Shown here piece after piece: positions 14,569 to 21,644 of a DNA stretch of 33,467 bases. The position numbers were made by a program, and so were the translations under genes. The notes below the pieces were generated by a model. That model ran no database searches, was not told where the DNA came from, and saw only the letters and a program-made list of their open reading frames with translations. The stretch is from Clostridia bacterium (GTDB lineage Bacteria > Bacillota > Clostridia > Oscillospirales > CAG-272). The stretch spans positions 1 through 33,467 of the forward strand of contig JAFTLQ010000010.1 of the NCBI GenBank assembly GCA_017455905.1, given 5' to 3'. How positions within the stretch are numbered: position 1 is the stretch's first letter; each line of letters starts with the position of its first letter.

Positions 14569-14922
14569 TCAACTCTGTTTTAACTTTTTTTCTATGGTTA
14601 TACACGATGCGGTAAGCATTCTTTTAATTCTTCCGCAAAGGTTGCGATGAGATTTGAAAGTTTCTTCATCTATTGCTCCCGATGCAAAAATAAGCTTGAG
14701 CCAAGACTCTGTTTCGGCGCATTCCTTGCGTGCAATTTCAAATTTGGAAAGCATATCCGCAAGGCTCTGCGGATACTGTGCCTCCGTTATGTTGGCAAAT
14801 ACACTTGACGAGGATTTCTTTATTTGAAAAACGGTGTTTGACTCAATTTTGTGTTCAGCGCAAAGTTTAGCGATTTTAACAGCCAATTCTTCGCTATACT
14901 CTAAAAGCAAATTGCGCTTCAT
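14569..14922 (-). CDS. four-helix-bundle protein (S23 / 23S rRNA intervening-sequence protein family)
   Basis: A 117-residue protein with the family signature QI..S..SV.ANI.EA.Y....ADM..KF.IA.KEC.ETE.WL. The family includes proteins encoded inside 23S rRNA intervening sequences and the Avd protein of diversity-generating retroelements. Members are small basic bundles thought to bind nucleic acid. I start it at 14922, where AAGGAG precedes by 7 bases; the frame upstream to 15027 runs into the hairpin array and is not credible. The gene sits directly behind a mirrored hairpin array (14949-15149) downstream of tRNA-Glu, the same order as in the two plus-strand relatives at 19681 and 21285, from which it has diverged strongly. 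Confidence 0.85.
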   Translation of the reverse strand: MKRNLLLEYSEELAVKIAKLCAEHKIESNTVFQIKKSSSSVFANITEAQYPQSLADMLSKFEIARKECAETESWLKLIFASGAIDEETFKSHRNLCGRIKRMLTASCITIEKKLKQS

Positions 14923-14948
14923 AGTCGTTCTCCTTCGTACCAAATCAG

Positions 14949-15149
14949 ACGACAGGTCTGGATGGAATCCGCAACTTGTTGCGGTATGGAATCTCGCTTT
15001 AGCGAGTATGGAATCAATGCATAGCATTGTATGGAATCAAGACCGAAGGTAAAAGGGATGCAGTCTGCCGACTGATGCCATACGCCAGATGGGCAATTCC
15101 ATACAATTCGCAAAGCGAATTGATGCCATACACAAGCCCTTCGGTCTTG
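14949..15149 (-). repeat. mirrored hairpin array, spacer word GTATGGAATC (tRNA-Glu copy)
   Basis: Read on the minus strand from tRNA-Glu towards the four-helix-bundle gene, the left half has GTATGGCATC/GTATGGAAT words separated by small palindromes (AATTCGC..GCGAATT, AGTC..GACT). The right half has the reverse-complement word GATTCCATAC separated by others (AATGC..GCATT, TCGC..GCGA, CGCAAC..GTTGCG). CAAGACCGAAGG at the outer left pairs with CCTTCGGTCTTG in the centre. The plan is the same as in arrays at 17679, 19485 and 21074, but the words are entirely different. It is not a CRISPR: the intervals are palindromes and the repeats invert. Confidence 0.8.
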
Positions 15150-15151
15150 AA

Positions 15152-15193
15152 TAAAAACAACCTAAACCGAAAAATTCGATTTAGGTTGTTTTT
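15152..15193. terminator. terminator of tRNA-Glu
   Basis: AACAACCTAAA (15156-15166) pairs with TTTAGGTTGTT (15180-15190), with T-runs on both strands. It lies immediately behind the CCA end of the minus-strand tRNA. Confidence 0.85.
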
Positions 15194-15267
15194 GGTGACC
15201 CGTACGGGAATCGAACCCATGTTTCAGCCTTGAGAGGGCCGTGTCTTAGCCGCTTGACCAACGGGCC
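15193..15267 (-). tRNA. tRNA-Glu, anticodon CTC
   Basis: 75 bases including an encoded CCA. The acceptor stem GGCCCGT/ACGGGTC has one G-U pair. The anticodon arm is CGGCC-CTCTCAA-GGCTG with CTC at the anticodon position, reading GAG. The T-arm is ATGGG-TTCGATT-CCCGT and the discriminator is A. It has its own promoter and terminator. Its 3' end recurs in the 210-bp repeats at 13.35-13.79 kb, and a hairpin-array element lies directly downstream. Confidence 0.96.
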
Positions 15268-15285
15268 ATGGTTGGTTGCCCGTCT

Positions 15286-15314
15286 ATTCTAACATAAGGA
15301 AAGCGGTTTGTCAA
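15286..15314 (-). promoter_or_regulatory. promoter of tRNA-Glu
   Basis: Minus strand: -35 TTGACA (15314-15309), 17-base spacer, -10 TAGAAT (15291-15286). The tRNA begins 18 bases downstream of the -10 box. Confidence 0.85.
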
Positions 15315-15342
15315 GTGGTTTTTAAAAAAATTTGTCTTTCTA

Positions 15343-15371
15343 TTGATTTTCGTGGCGCTCCATGCTAAAAT
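15343..15371 (+). promoter_or_regulatory. promoter of the AraC/rlmD operon
   Basis: -35 TTGATT (15343-15348), 17-base spacer, -10 TAAAAT (15366-15371). It leads to a ~50-base leader before the ATG at 15429. Confidence 0.7.
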
Positions 15372-15428
15372 AAATACTGGAAAAGTATATAGTTTTAAAT
15401 ATTTTATGAAATATATAAGGAGTCTGCT

Positions 15429-16268
15429 ATGCGCATCGCTCACATCAATCCCGTGGTACGCTCGGTCGCGTGCTATGAAAAACCGTTACATACCGAACGA
15501 TTGTGCGCACCCGATGCACGGTGCGTATTCGTCCTGTCGGGCGGCGTGACCTTCGAGCATGGTGACGCCATCTCCTGCAAGCTCTCGCCCGGCGCCTTTC
15601 TATACCTGCCGGCAGGGCATCCCTTTCGCGTGCGGTGCGAGTACGCACGTCTGCTGGTCGTGCGCTTTGATCTGACCGACGAGCGCCCCGAGCCCGAGGG
15701 CGACATGCTCCCTACCGCCCCCGAGGCACTGCGCCCGGAGGACGTACACGCACCCGCAGACAGCGCTCCCTTTGATGAGCCCATCCTTCTTGAGGACCTC
15801 GCTGCCGAGCGCGACACCTTCCTCGGGATGCTAAAGACCTTCCGCACAGGCGGCGAATACGCCGAGGCACGCGTCGGCGTCATGCTCAAGGGCGTGCTGG
15901 TGCGTGTGGCGGAAAATTGCGACGAGCAGGCACTTCCCTCGCGCCTCATTGAGTCGCTCGACGAGTACATCCGCGAGCACGCCGACGAGGAGATCTCCAA
16001 CACCGAGCTCGGCGCCATGTTCGGCTATCATCCCTTCTACATCAGCCAGCTTCTCAAGAAAAAGCGCGGCGTCACCCTGCATCAGTACATCCTCTCCTAC
16101 AAGCTGCGCTCCGCGCGCGACAGCCTGCGCTACACCGCCGCTCCCATCGCGGATATTGCGGCGAGCCTCGGCTTCTCCGACGCCTCGTATTTTACCAAGA
16201 GCTTCAAATCCGCCTTCGGCATAACGCCGAAGGACTATCGTAAATCCTTCGAAAAAGACTATATTTGA
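15429..16268 (+). CDS. AraC family transcriptional regulator
   Basis: A 279-residue regulator with an N-terminal cupin-like sensor (LSPGAFLYLPAGHPFRV around residues 53-69) and a C-terminal double helix-turn-helix (NTELGAMFGYHPFYISQLL, then IADIAASLGFSDASYFTKSF) ending ITPKDYRK. AAGGAG precedes the ATG. It is followed 26 bases later by rlmD in the same orientation, so the two are probably co-transcribed; no sugar operon adjoins it. Its target is unknown. Confidence 0.9.
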   Translation: MRIAHINPVVRSVACYEKPLHTERLCAPDARCVFVLSGGVTFEHGDAISCKLSPGAFLYLPAGHPFRVRCEYARLLVVRFDLTDERPEPEGDMLPTAPEALRPEDVHAPADSAPFDEPILLEDLAAERDTFLGMLKTFRTGGEYAEARVGVMLKGVLVRVAENCDEQALPSRLIESLDEYIREHADEEISNTELGAMFGYHPFYISQLLKKKRGVTLHQYILSYKLRSARDSLRYTAAPIADIAASLGFSDASYFTKSFKSAFGITPKDYRKSFEKDYI

Positions 16269-16294
16269 CTATATTTATTTACAAAAGGTGCTGT

Positions 16295-17680
16295 ATGGCT
16301 TTTAAAAAGAATCAGACTGTCATCCTTGAGGTGGTGGATATCAATCATTTGGGCTTCGGCGTTGCCAAGCCCGACGGCTTCGTCGTCTTTATAGGCGGCA
16401 CCGTCCCCGGCGACACGGTGGAGGCAAGGATCATAAAGGTCAACGCCTCGTACGCCGTTGCGCGCACGGAGCGTCTGCTCACCCCCTCGCCGCACCGCGC
16501 GGACACCGAGCGTTGCCCCATCCGCGCCTGCTCGGCCTGCGCCTACAAAAACGTGCGCTATGCCTACGAAAAGGACGTCAAGCGCACCTCAGTCATCCAC
16601 GCCTTTCGCAAGGCGGGGCTTTCCGACGTTGCCGTCGGTGAGCTTCTTTCGACCGAGCAAACGACGCACTATCGCAACAAGGCACAGTTCCCCGTCGCGC
16701 GCCGTGCCGACGGCGGCCTTGCCATCGGATTCTTCGCCCCCAAGAGTCATCGCGTCTGCGAAGCCGCCGCCTGCCCGTTACAGCCGCCCGTCTTTACCGA
16801 CATTCTTGAAACCATCCGCACCTTTGCCGAAGCGCACGCCCTCACCGCCTACGACGAGACCACGGGCGACGGCTGGCTGCGGCATATCTACCTGCGCCGC
16901 GGCGAGGTCAGCGGTGAGATCCTTCTGACCCTCGTCGTCACCGATCGGCACTTCCCTCTCGCGAGCGACTTCGTCCAATGCGTGACGCAAGCGCATCCCG
17001 CCATCGTCGGCATTCTCCTTAATCTTCAACGCGCACGCACCAACGTCATCCTCGGCGACACCTATCTGACGCTCTTCGGCCGCGACTACCTGACGGACAC
17101 GCTCAGCGGCGTCACGCTGTCACTCAGCGCCCCCGCCTTCTATCAGGTCAATCACGATGCCGCCGAGCTTCTCTATCGCAAGGCGCGCGAGCTGGCCGCC
17201 CCGCAGGGGGACGAGCTGCTGCTCGACCTATACTGTGGCGCCGGCTCCATCGGCCTCAGCATGGCGGATGCCGTGCGCGAGGTCATCGGCATTGAGATCG
17301 TCGAAAGCGCCGTGCGCTGTGCCGAGCAAAACGCCAAGCAGAGCGGCATCCAAAACGCGCGCTTCTTTACCGGCGATGCCGCCGATGCCGAGCGTCTGCT
17401 TTGCGATGCCGAGCGTGCCCTCGGCCACGCCATCCGCCCGGATATCGTCATCCTCGACCCGCCGCGCAAGGGCTGCGACGAGCGCCTGCTCACCTATATC
17501 GCCTCCCTCGCCCCCTCGCGCATCGTCTATATCTCCTGCAATCCCGAAACGCTTGCCCGCGACGCGGCGCACCTCGCGCCGCTCGGCTATACCTGCGGCA
17601 CGGTCACGCCCGTGGATCTGTTCCCGGGGACGGGGCACGTCGAGTCCGTCGTTCGTCTCGAACGACGACTCGACAACTAA
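16295..17680 (+). CDS. rlmD: 23S rRNA (uracil-C5)-methyltransferase, RlmD/RumA/TrmA family
   Basis: A 461-residue protein. It has an N-terminal TRAM domain (~5-60), an Fe-S cluster cysteine group (C74, C79, C82 and a later CPLQP cysteine), the SAM-binding LLDLYCGAGSIGLSMA, VILDPPRKGCD, and the catalytic cysteine in YISCNPETLARD (C415). It uses SAM to methylate uracil C5 in RNA, most likely 23S rRNA; exact position (1939 or 747) cannot be told. Start at 16295 behind AAAAGGTG. Its last codons, HVESVVRLERRLDN, are unusual: the DNA for VESVVR is followed by its own inverted complement, which encodes ERRLD. The same end recurs four or more times downstream. The 3' end of rum/rumA is a known integration site for ICEs and phages in streptococci. 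Confidence 0.93.
   Translation: MAFKKNQTVILEVVDINHLGFGVAKPDGFVVFIGGTVPGDTVEARIIKVNASYAVARTERLLTPSPHRADTERCPIRACSACAYKNVRYAYEKDVKRTSVIHAFRKAGLSDVAVGELLSTEQTTHYRNKAQFPVARRADGGLAIGFFAPKSHRVCEAAACPLQPPVFTDILETIRTFAEAHALTAYDETTGDGWLRHIYLRRGEVSGEILLTLVVTDRHFPLASDFVQCVTQAHPAIVGILLNLQRARTNVILGDTYLTLFGRDYLTDTLSGVTLSLSAPAFYQVNHDAAELLYRKARELAAPQGDELLLDLYCGAGSIGLSMADAVREVIGIEIVESAVRCAEQNAKQSGIQNARFFTGDAADAERLLCDAERALGHAIRPDIVILDPPRKGCDERLLTYIASLAPSRIVYISCNPETLARDAAHLAPLGYTCGTVTPVDLFPGTGHVESVVRLERRLDN
17639..17674 (+). repeat. fold-back hairpin made from the 3' end of rlmD
   Basis: GTCGAGT-C-CGTCGTTCG (coding for VESVVR) is followed after three bases by CGAACGACG-ACTCGAC. The stem is 16 bp with one bulged C. 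Equivalent hairpins with different sequence but matching arms occur at 19445-19480, 21031-21070 and 23326-23361. Confidence 0.85.
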
Positions 17681-17868
17681 GTTCGCCTTCGGCGAGTGAA
17701 GTTTTCTTACGAAAGTGAAGTTGCCTATCGGCAGTGAAGTTTGCGCCGCACGCGGCGCAAGTTAATAGTAGTTTAGGGCGAACTTAACTTCACTTTGCGA
17801 GTAAAACGAGCAAAACTTCACTTTGAGCGTAGCGAACAACTTCACTTTTGCAAAGCAAAAACTTCACT
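17679..17868 (+). repeat. mirrored hairpin array A, spacer word AGTGAAGTT
   Basis: The array begins in the rlmD stop codon with AAGTTCGCC. Left half: three AGTGAAGTT words separated by small palindromes (CGCC-TTCG-GCG, TTC-TTAC-GAA, GCC-TATC-GGC, TGCGCCGC-AC-GCGGCGCA). Centre: GGGCGAACTT, the complement of the opening AAGTTCGCC. Right half: four AACTTCAC(T) words separated by others (TTGC..GCAA, TTTTGC-AAA-GCAAAA). No four-helix-bundle gene follows this copy; element GGACAAAT comes next. Confidence 0.88.
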
Positions 17869-17876
17869 TATTATCA

Positions 17877-17945
17877 GGGACAAATAATGATTTCGAGCTA
17901 AACTCAATAGTTCTTTTACAGCAGTTTAGTAAACAAGACGAAAGG
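17877..17945 (+). repeat. cassette 5' element, copy 1
   Basis: A conserved stretch of about 60-70 bases: GGACAAAT..TGATTTCGAGC..ACTCAA.., then TTTACAGCAGT, then AAAGGA. Similar copies start at 20035, 22659 and 23659. Each ends at the ribosome binding site of an accessory gene, here that of the gene at 17953. No sigma-A promoter is recognisable in it. Confidence 0.7.
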
Positions 17946-17952
17946 AAAAACA

Positions 17953-18474
17953 GTGAAATCAAAAGTTTCAAAACAGAATGAATTTGATCCTAAATTGGGT
18001 TTTGAGATAAAAAATCCTGTTTGGGCGTTTTGGGTTTGTCTATTAGCGATGATAGGTTGCCTTGTAACCTATTTTGTGTTTCTCTTTCTTAAAACACGAA
18101 ATGTAATAGCCACGGATACTTTTTATATCGGATACATTTTTTTGGTTTTATCACTCTTATCGGCGGTTGGTGTTTATGCTTGGGTTTGCGAGAAACTTAC
18201 CTATTCAAACGGAGATTACAAGTATTATCGGGCTTTCGGCAAAAATCGAATTGCCCCTGTTGAAGAAATCGGCTTGGTTAAAGTATTAATTTTTTATTAT
18301 CATATCAAATATGGTGGTATACGCAGTAAAATAAGAATTTTCTTTTATGACAACTCAAAGAACATTATAATAAAGATAATCGACGACGGCACATTAAGTG
18401 AAAATGAAATATTTTTAAAATCGTTAAAATATAATCGCATAAAGATAATACGCGAGGAAAAATACGATTATTGA
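17953..18474 (+). CDS. small membrane protein of unknown function (cassette gene)
   Basis: A 173-residue protein with two membrane segments (about residues 24-47 and 58-82) and a hydrophilic C-terminal half with beta-rich character (KYYRAFGKNRIAPVEEIGLV, IRIFFYDNSK). I do not recognise a family; a PH-like domain anchored by two helices is one possibility. It starts with GTG behind AAAGG. Codon and base use are AT-rich, unlike rlmD next to it, which points to acquisition. It is bounded by cassette elements on both sides. Confidence 0.7.
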   Translation: MKSKVSKQNEFDPKLGFEIKNPVWAFWVCLLAMIGCLVTYFVFLFLKTRNVIATDTFYIGYIFLVLSLLSAVGVYAWVCEKLTYSNGDYKYYRAFGKNRIAPVEEIGLVKVLIFYYHIKYGGIRSKIRIFFYDNSKNIIIKIIDDGTLSENEIFLKSLKYNRIKIIREEKYDY

Positions 18475-18537
18475 TATGTTTCCAAGTACCAATTAAAAAT
18501 CAGGGACAAAAGTGCTTTTTCACCTATGTTTTGAGGA

Positions 18538-18638
18538 CTTTTTGGCTTTACAACCCTCGTTTTTGGCATAAAAATATACCTTTTGTACTCTTGACCCACG
18601 TTGAAAGTTTAGTTTGTCTTACAAAAAACAACATATAG
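18538..18638 (+). repeat. cassette 3' element with rlmD-end copy 1
   Basis: The first part (18538-18592) has the conserved GGCTTTACAACCC.CGTTTTTGGCATAAA followed by AAATATACCTTTTG. It is followed by a frame matching the rlmD end: HVESLVCLTKNNI and stop (18597-18638). The fold-back arm is largely missing here, and no array follows. The rlmD-like frame ends just before the ribosome binding site of the next gene. Confidence 0.75.
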
Positions 18639-18650
18639 AGGAAGTTTGTT

Positions 18651-19370
18651 ATGAAAATTTTATCAATTGGGAACAGCTTTTCGCAAGATGCGCAAAGATA
18701 TTTACACCGCCTTGCGAAGCAAGACGGTACGGAATTGAAAACCGTCAATCTCTATATCGGCGGCTGCCCCTTGCAAAAGCATTATCTTAATATGCTGGAT
18801 GACAATGCCGCTTATGATTTTGAATTTAACGGAGAAAAAACGGACATCAAGGTTTCTATCAGACAAGCACTTGTCAGCGATTCTTGGGATTTTATCACGT
18901 TGCAGCAGGCAAGTCATTTCAGCGGGAAATACGAAACCTATTCGCCGTATATCGAAGCACTTGCTGCATACGTCAGAAAGTATTGCCCTCACACAAAAAT
19001 TTTGATACATCAAACGTGGGCGTATGAAGATGGCAGTGAAAAACTGGGGAATCTGGAATATGCTTCTGCAAAAGAAATGCTATCTGCCGTTTGCGATTGC
19101 TATAGTAAAGCGGCGCAGAATATAAACTCCTACGGAATCATCCCTTGCGGCGAAGCCATGATGATGGCTTTGGATATGGGTATCGAAAAGATACATCGAG
19201 ATACTTTCCATGCCTCTCTCGGCGCAGGCAGGTATTTGTTAGCGCTTTGCTGGTATAAAGCCCTGACAAAAAAGGATATCACGGGCAACTCGTTTAACGA
19301 TTTTGACATGCCCGTAACCGAACAAGAGAGGGACATCGTAATCAAAGCGGTAAATTCTGTGTTCAGATAA
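18651..19370 (+). CDS. SGNH-type hydrolase, DUF4886-like (cassette gene)
   Basis: A 239-residue protein that opens with MKILSIGNSFSQDAQ, the nucleophile-serine block of SGNH hydrolases as found in DUF4886. IGGC supplies the oxyanion glycine, LQQASHFS the third block, and RDTFHASLGAGRYL the catalytic Asp-x2-His. The length fits a single-domain enzyme without a signal peptide. In gut bacteria such proteins are often carbohydrate esterases, but the substrate is not shown here. GAGGAAG precedes the ATG. The gene is AT-rich and lies between two copies of the rlmD 3' end. Confidence 0.85.
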   Translation: MKILSIGNSFSQDAQRYLHRLAKQDGTELKTVNLYIGGCPLQKHYLNMLDDNAAYDFEFNGEKTDIKVSIRQALVSDSWDFITLQQASHFSGKYETYSPYIEALAAYVRKYCPHTKILIHQTWAYEDGSEKLGNLEYASAKEMLSAVCDCYSKAAQNINSYGIIPCGEAMMMALDMGIEKIHRDTFHASLGAGRYLLALCWYKALTKKDITGNSFNDFDMPVTEQERDIVIKAVNSVFR

Positions 19371-19375
19371 CGCAG

Positions 19376-19486
19376 AAATATACCTTTTGGCCTTACAACC
19401 CCCGTTTTTGGCATAAAAATATACCTTTTGACCTTATGTCCCATGTCGAGTCGGTCGTGTGTCTCACACGACGACTCGACAACTAA
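19376..19486 (+). repeat. cassette 3' element with rlmD-end copy 2 and fold-back hairpin
   Basis: AAATATACCTTTTG occurs twice (19377 and 19417), on either side of GCCTTACAACCCCCGTTTTTGG. Then comes the frame HVESVVCLTRRLDN-stop (19442-19486), almost identical to the true rlmD terminus at protein level but different in DNA. The arms GTCGAGTCGGTCGTGTG and CACACGACGACTCGAC pair with one bulge. Confidence 0.85.
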
Positions 19487-19663
19487 GTTCGCCTACGGCG
19501 AGTGAAGTTGCAAGCAGTGAAGTTTCGTCTATCGCCGAAGTGAAGTTTGCGCCGCCTGCGGCGCAAGTGATGATTAGTTTAGGGCGAACTTAACTTCACT
19601 TTGCGACGAAGAAGCAAAACTTCACTCAATCCGACTTCACTTTTGCGAAGCAAAAACTTCACC
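19485..19663 (+). repeat. mirrored hairpin array B, spacer word AGTGAAGTT
   Basis: Same plan as array A. AAGTTCGCC opens it, AGTGAAGTT words alternate with palindromes (CGCC-TAC-GGCG, GC-AA-GC, TCG..CGA, TGCGCCGC..GCGGCGCA), GGGCGAACTT marks the centre, and AACTTCACT words follow (TTGC..GCAA, TTTTGC-GAA-GCAAAA). It ends 7 bases before the ribosome binding site of the four-helix-bundle gene. Confidence 0.88.
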
Positions 19664-19680
19664 CAAAAGGAGAAAAAACT

Positions 19681-20034
19681 ATGAAAGACTCAGAACTGCG
19701 TACAAGAGCAAAAACTCTTGCTTTACATATCATTGCCGTATGCGATGAGGTGGATACGCGAAAAAGCAGAGGCGTGCTTGTCAATCAAATCGTAAGAAGC
19801 GCAACATCTATCGGAGCAAATATTCACGAAGCCAACTATGCTGCAAGTAAAGCGGATTTTATCAATAAATTTCATTTAGCACTCAAGGAATGTGGCGAGA
19901 CGGAATATTGGATTGAAATGCTTGTCGGCTCAAACGCTATAAGCGAACAAATTTCAAAAGATCTTTTACAAGAGTGCGACTCTATTCGCCGTATGCTTGT
20001 AAAATCCATCACCACCGCAAAGGAAAACGCGTAA
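19681..20034 (+). CDS. four-helix-bundle protein (S23/Avd-like), array-associated copy 1
   Basis: A 117-residue protein of the same family as the one at 14569 (QIVRSATSIGANIHEANYA, then KFHLALKECGETEYWIEML). AAAAGGAG precedes the ATG at 19681. It differs from the copy at 21285 at about nine of the first 113 residues, with long stretches of identical DNA, so the two are recent duplicates. The family is known from 23S rRNA intervening sequences and retroelements (Avd), and usually binds nucleic acid. Its fixed place directly behind a hairpin array suggests that it binds the array as RNA or DNA, or helps it move. Its stop codon directly abuts cassette element GGACAAAT. Confidence 0.9.
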   Translation: MKDSELRTRAKTLALHIIAVCDEVDTRKSRGVLVNQIVRSATSIGANIHEANYAASKADFINKFHLALKECGETEYWIEMLVGSNAISEQISKDLLQECDSIRRMLVKSITTAKENA

Positions 20035-20112
20035 GGACAAATGTGAGTTTCAAGCAACACTCAAAAGTTAGTCTTACAGCAGTACAGTATAACACATTGA
20101 AAGAAAAGGAGA
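20035..20112 (+). repeat. cassette 5' element, copy 2
   Basis: GGACAAATGTGAGTTTCAAGC..ACTCAAAAG..., then CTTACAGCAGTA, ending at AAAAGGAGA before the GH43-like gene. It starts at the base after the four-helix-bundle stop codon. Confidence 0.7.
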
Positions 20113-20120
20113 TTAAAATT

Positions 20121-20954
20121 TTGATTAAAAAAAGCGAATTGCGAATAAGGGATCCATTTATCCTTACAGATTTTGAAACAGGATGCTATTACATGTACGG
20201 CACTATTGACCTAAAGCCCGGCTCGTACGCTACCGCCCCCACCTTTTCGGTTTGCAAAACGTATGATCTTGAAAATTTTGAGGAACCCAAGGTTATCTTT
20301 GACGGTAGAAAAATAGACTTTTGGGCAGATAGGGATTTCTGGGCTCCTGAAGTGCATAAATACAATGGCCGATATTATCTCTTTGGAAGTTGCAAGGCAG
20401 AAGGTAAATGCCGTGCTACGCACATTTTTTCGTGTGATAAACCTGACGGAGAATTCACACCTGTGTCAGAAAAGCCAATTACTCCGCCCGATTGGGAATG
20501 CCTTGATGGAAGTTTCTTTGTTGAGGATGGCACACCCTATATGATATTCTGTCACGAGTGGGTACAAATCAAAGACGGAGAAATATGGGCGGTGGAACTT
20601 TCAAATGACCTTTCGCAAGCAGTAGGTGACCCGTTTAGGCTATTCAAGGCATCGGATAATCCCGGCGTGAGTGAGCTAAAACCGAAAACGGGGAACTATG
20701 TTACAGACGGCCCATTCTTATATTGCGAGGACGGCAAGGTAAAGATGATATGGTCAAGCTTTTTCAATGGAAGATATCTCATCCTTGAGGCGCAAAGTGA
20801 TTCATTGCGAGGGAAATGGACGCATAAAGGCAGCAAGTTTGATTTCGACGGAGGCCATGCAATGATATTTACCACGCTTGAAGGCAAAAGAATGATCTCG
20901 CTTCACACGCCAAACAAAACAGACTTTGAACGTTCTGCTTTTTATGAACTTTGA
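20121..20954 (+). CDS. GH43-like glycoside hydrolase, five-bladed beta-propeller (cassette gene)
   Basis: A 277-residue protein with the order of motifs expected for the GH43 fold: IRDPF near the N-terminus (catalytic base Asp), FWAPEVHKYNGRYYLFGS, CLDGSFF (second Asp), VTDGPFLY and FDGGHAMIF. Where textbook GH43 enzymes have Glu-Gly-Pro as general acid, this one has Asp-Gly-Pro; I recall the same variant in many gut homologues, so it may define a subgroup. No signal peptide is seen, so it likely acts in the cytoplasm on short arabino- or xylo-oligosaccharides. I start it at TTG 20121, 9 bases after AAGGAGA; no ATG fits, and the open frame further upstream overlaps the previous gene. Confidence 0.85.
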   Translation: MIKKSELRIRDPFILTDFETGCYYMYGTIDLKPGSYATAPTFSVCKTYDLENFEEPKVIFDGRKIDFWADRDFWAPEVHKYNGRYYLFGSCKAEGKCRATHIFSCDKPDGEFTPVSEKPITPPDWECLDGSFFVEDGTPYMIFCHEWVQIKDGEIWAVELSNDLSQAVGDPFRLFKASDNPGVSELKPKTGNYVTDGPFLYCEDGKVKMIWSSFFNGRYLILEAQSDSLRGKWTHKGSKFDFDGGHAMIFTTLEGKRMISLHTPNKTDFERSAFYEL

Positions 20955-20961
20955 AGTTGAG

Positions 20962-21078
20962 AAATATACCTTTTGGCTTTACAACTCCCGTTTTTGGCAC
21001 GAAAATATACCTTTTGTACTCTTGACCCATGTTGAAACTATTGTTTGTCTTAGCAAACAATAGTTTCAACAACTAAGT
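20962..21078 (+). repeat. cassette 3' element with rlmD-end copy 3 and perfect fold-back hairpin
   Basis: AAATATACCTTTTG recurs on both sides of GCTTTACAACTCCCGTTTTTGG. The rlmD-like frame is HVETIVCLSKQ-stop (21028-21063). GTTGAAACTATTGTTTG pairs perfectly over 17 bp with CAAACAATAGTTTCAAC, although the sequence differs from the GC-rich version in rlmD itself: both arms have changed together. Confidence 0.85.
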
Positions 21079-21263
21079 TTGCCCTTGCGGGCAAGTGAAG
21101 TTGCCTTCGGCAGTGAAGTTCACTGCGTGAGTGAAGTTTCGCCTGACGGCGAAGTGGGGCAAACTTAACTTCACTTTGCGACGAAGGAGCAAAACTTCAC
21201 TGTGAGGAAATTTGCAAAGCAAATTGACGAACAACTTCACTTTTGCGAAGCAAAAACTTCACC
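21074..21263 (+). repeat. mirrored hairpin array C, spacer word AGTGAAGTT
   Basis: AAGTTTGCCC opens and GGGGCAAACTT marks the centre; both differ from arrays A and B by the same compensating change. Left palindromes: TGCCC-TTGC-GGGCA, GCC-TTC-GGC, CAC-TGC-GTG, CGCC-TGAC-GGCG. Right palindromes: TTGC..GCAA, TTTGC-AAA-GCAAA, TTTTGC-GAA-GCAAAA between AACTTCAC words. A four-helix-bundle gene follows. Confidence 0.88.
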
Positions 21264-21284
21264 AGATATCAAAAGGAGAAAGCT

Positions 21285-21644
21285 ATGAAAGACTCAGAAT
21301 TACGTACACGAGCCAAAGTATTGGCTTTACATATAATTGCCATCTGTGATGAGGTGGACACACGCAAAGGCAGAGGTGTGCTCGTAAATCAAATTGTAAG
21401 AAGTGCAACATCTATCGGAGCAAATATTCACGAAGCCAACTATGCTGCAAGTAAAGCGGATTTTATCAATAAATTTCATATAGCACTCAAGGAATGTGGC
21501 GAGACGGAATATTGGATTGAAATGCTTGTCGGCTCAAACGCTATAAGCGAACAAACCGCAAAAGTTCTCTTGCAAGAGTGTGGCACTATTCGCCGTATGC
21601 TTGTAAAGTCCATCACCACCGCAAAAGAAGGCAAAGAAATATGA
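21285..21644 (+). CDS. four-helix-bundle protein (S23/Avd-like), array-associated copy 2
   Basis: A 119-residue near-duplicate of the protein at 19681, again directly behind a hairpin array and an AAAAGGAG ribosome binding site. The two differ mainly in conservative changes and in the last few residues. Here the stop codon overlaps the next gene's start in ATGA (21641-21644). Element GGACAAAT, which follows the other copy, is missing, so the junction to the cassette gene is different. Confidence 0.9.
   Translation: MKDSELRTRAKVLALHIIAICDEVDTRKGRGVLVNQIVRSATSIGANIHEANYAASKADFINKFHIALKECGETEYWIEMLVGSNAISEQTAKVLLQECGTIRRMLVKSITTAKEGKEI

Noticed and set aside
17639-17674. Intrinsic terminator of rlmD
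   Set aside because: The stem is strong but lies inside the coding sequence and is followed by AACTAAGTTCGCC, with no T-tract; its recurrence at other loci fits a repeat element better.
17679-21263. CRISPR array
   Set aside because: The repeated word is only 9 bases, the intervals are 6-18-base palindromes rather than unique spacers of constant length, the second half is inverted, and no cas gene is visible.
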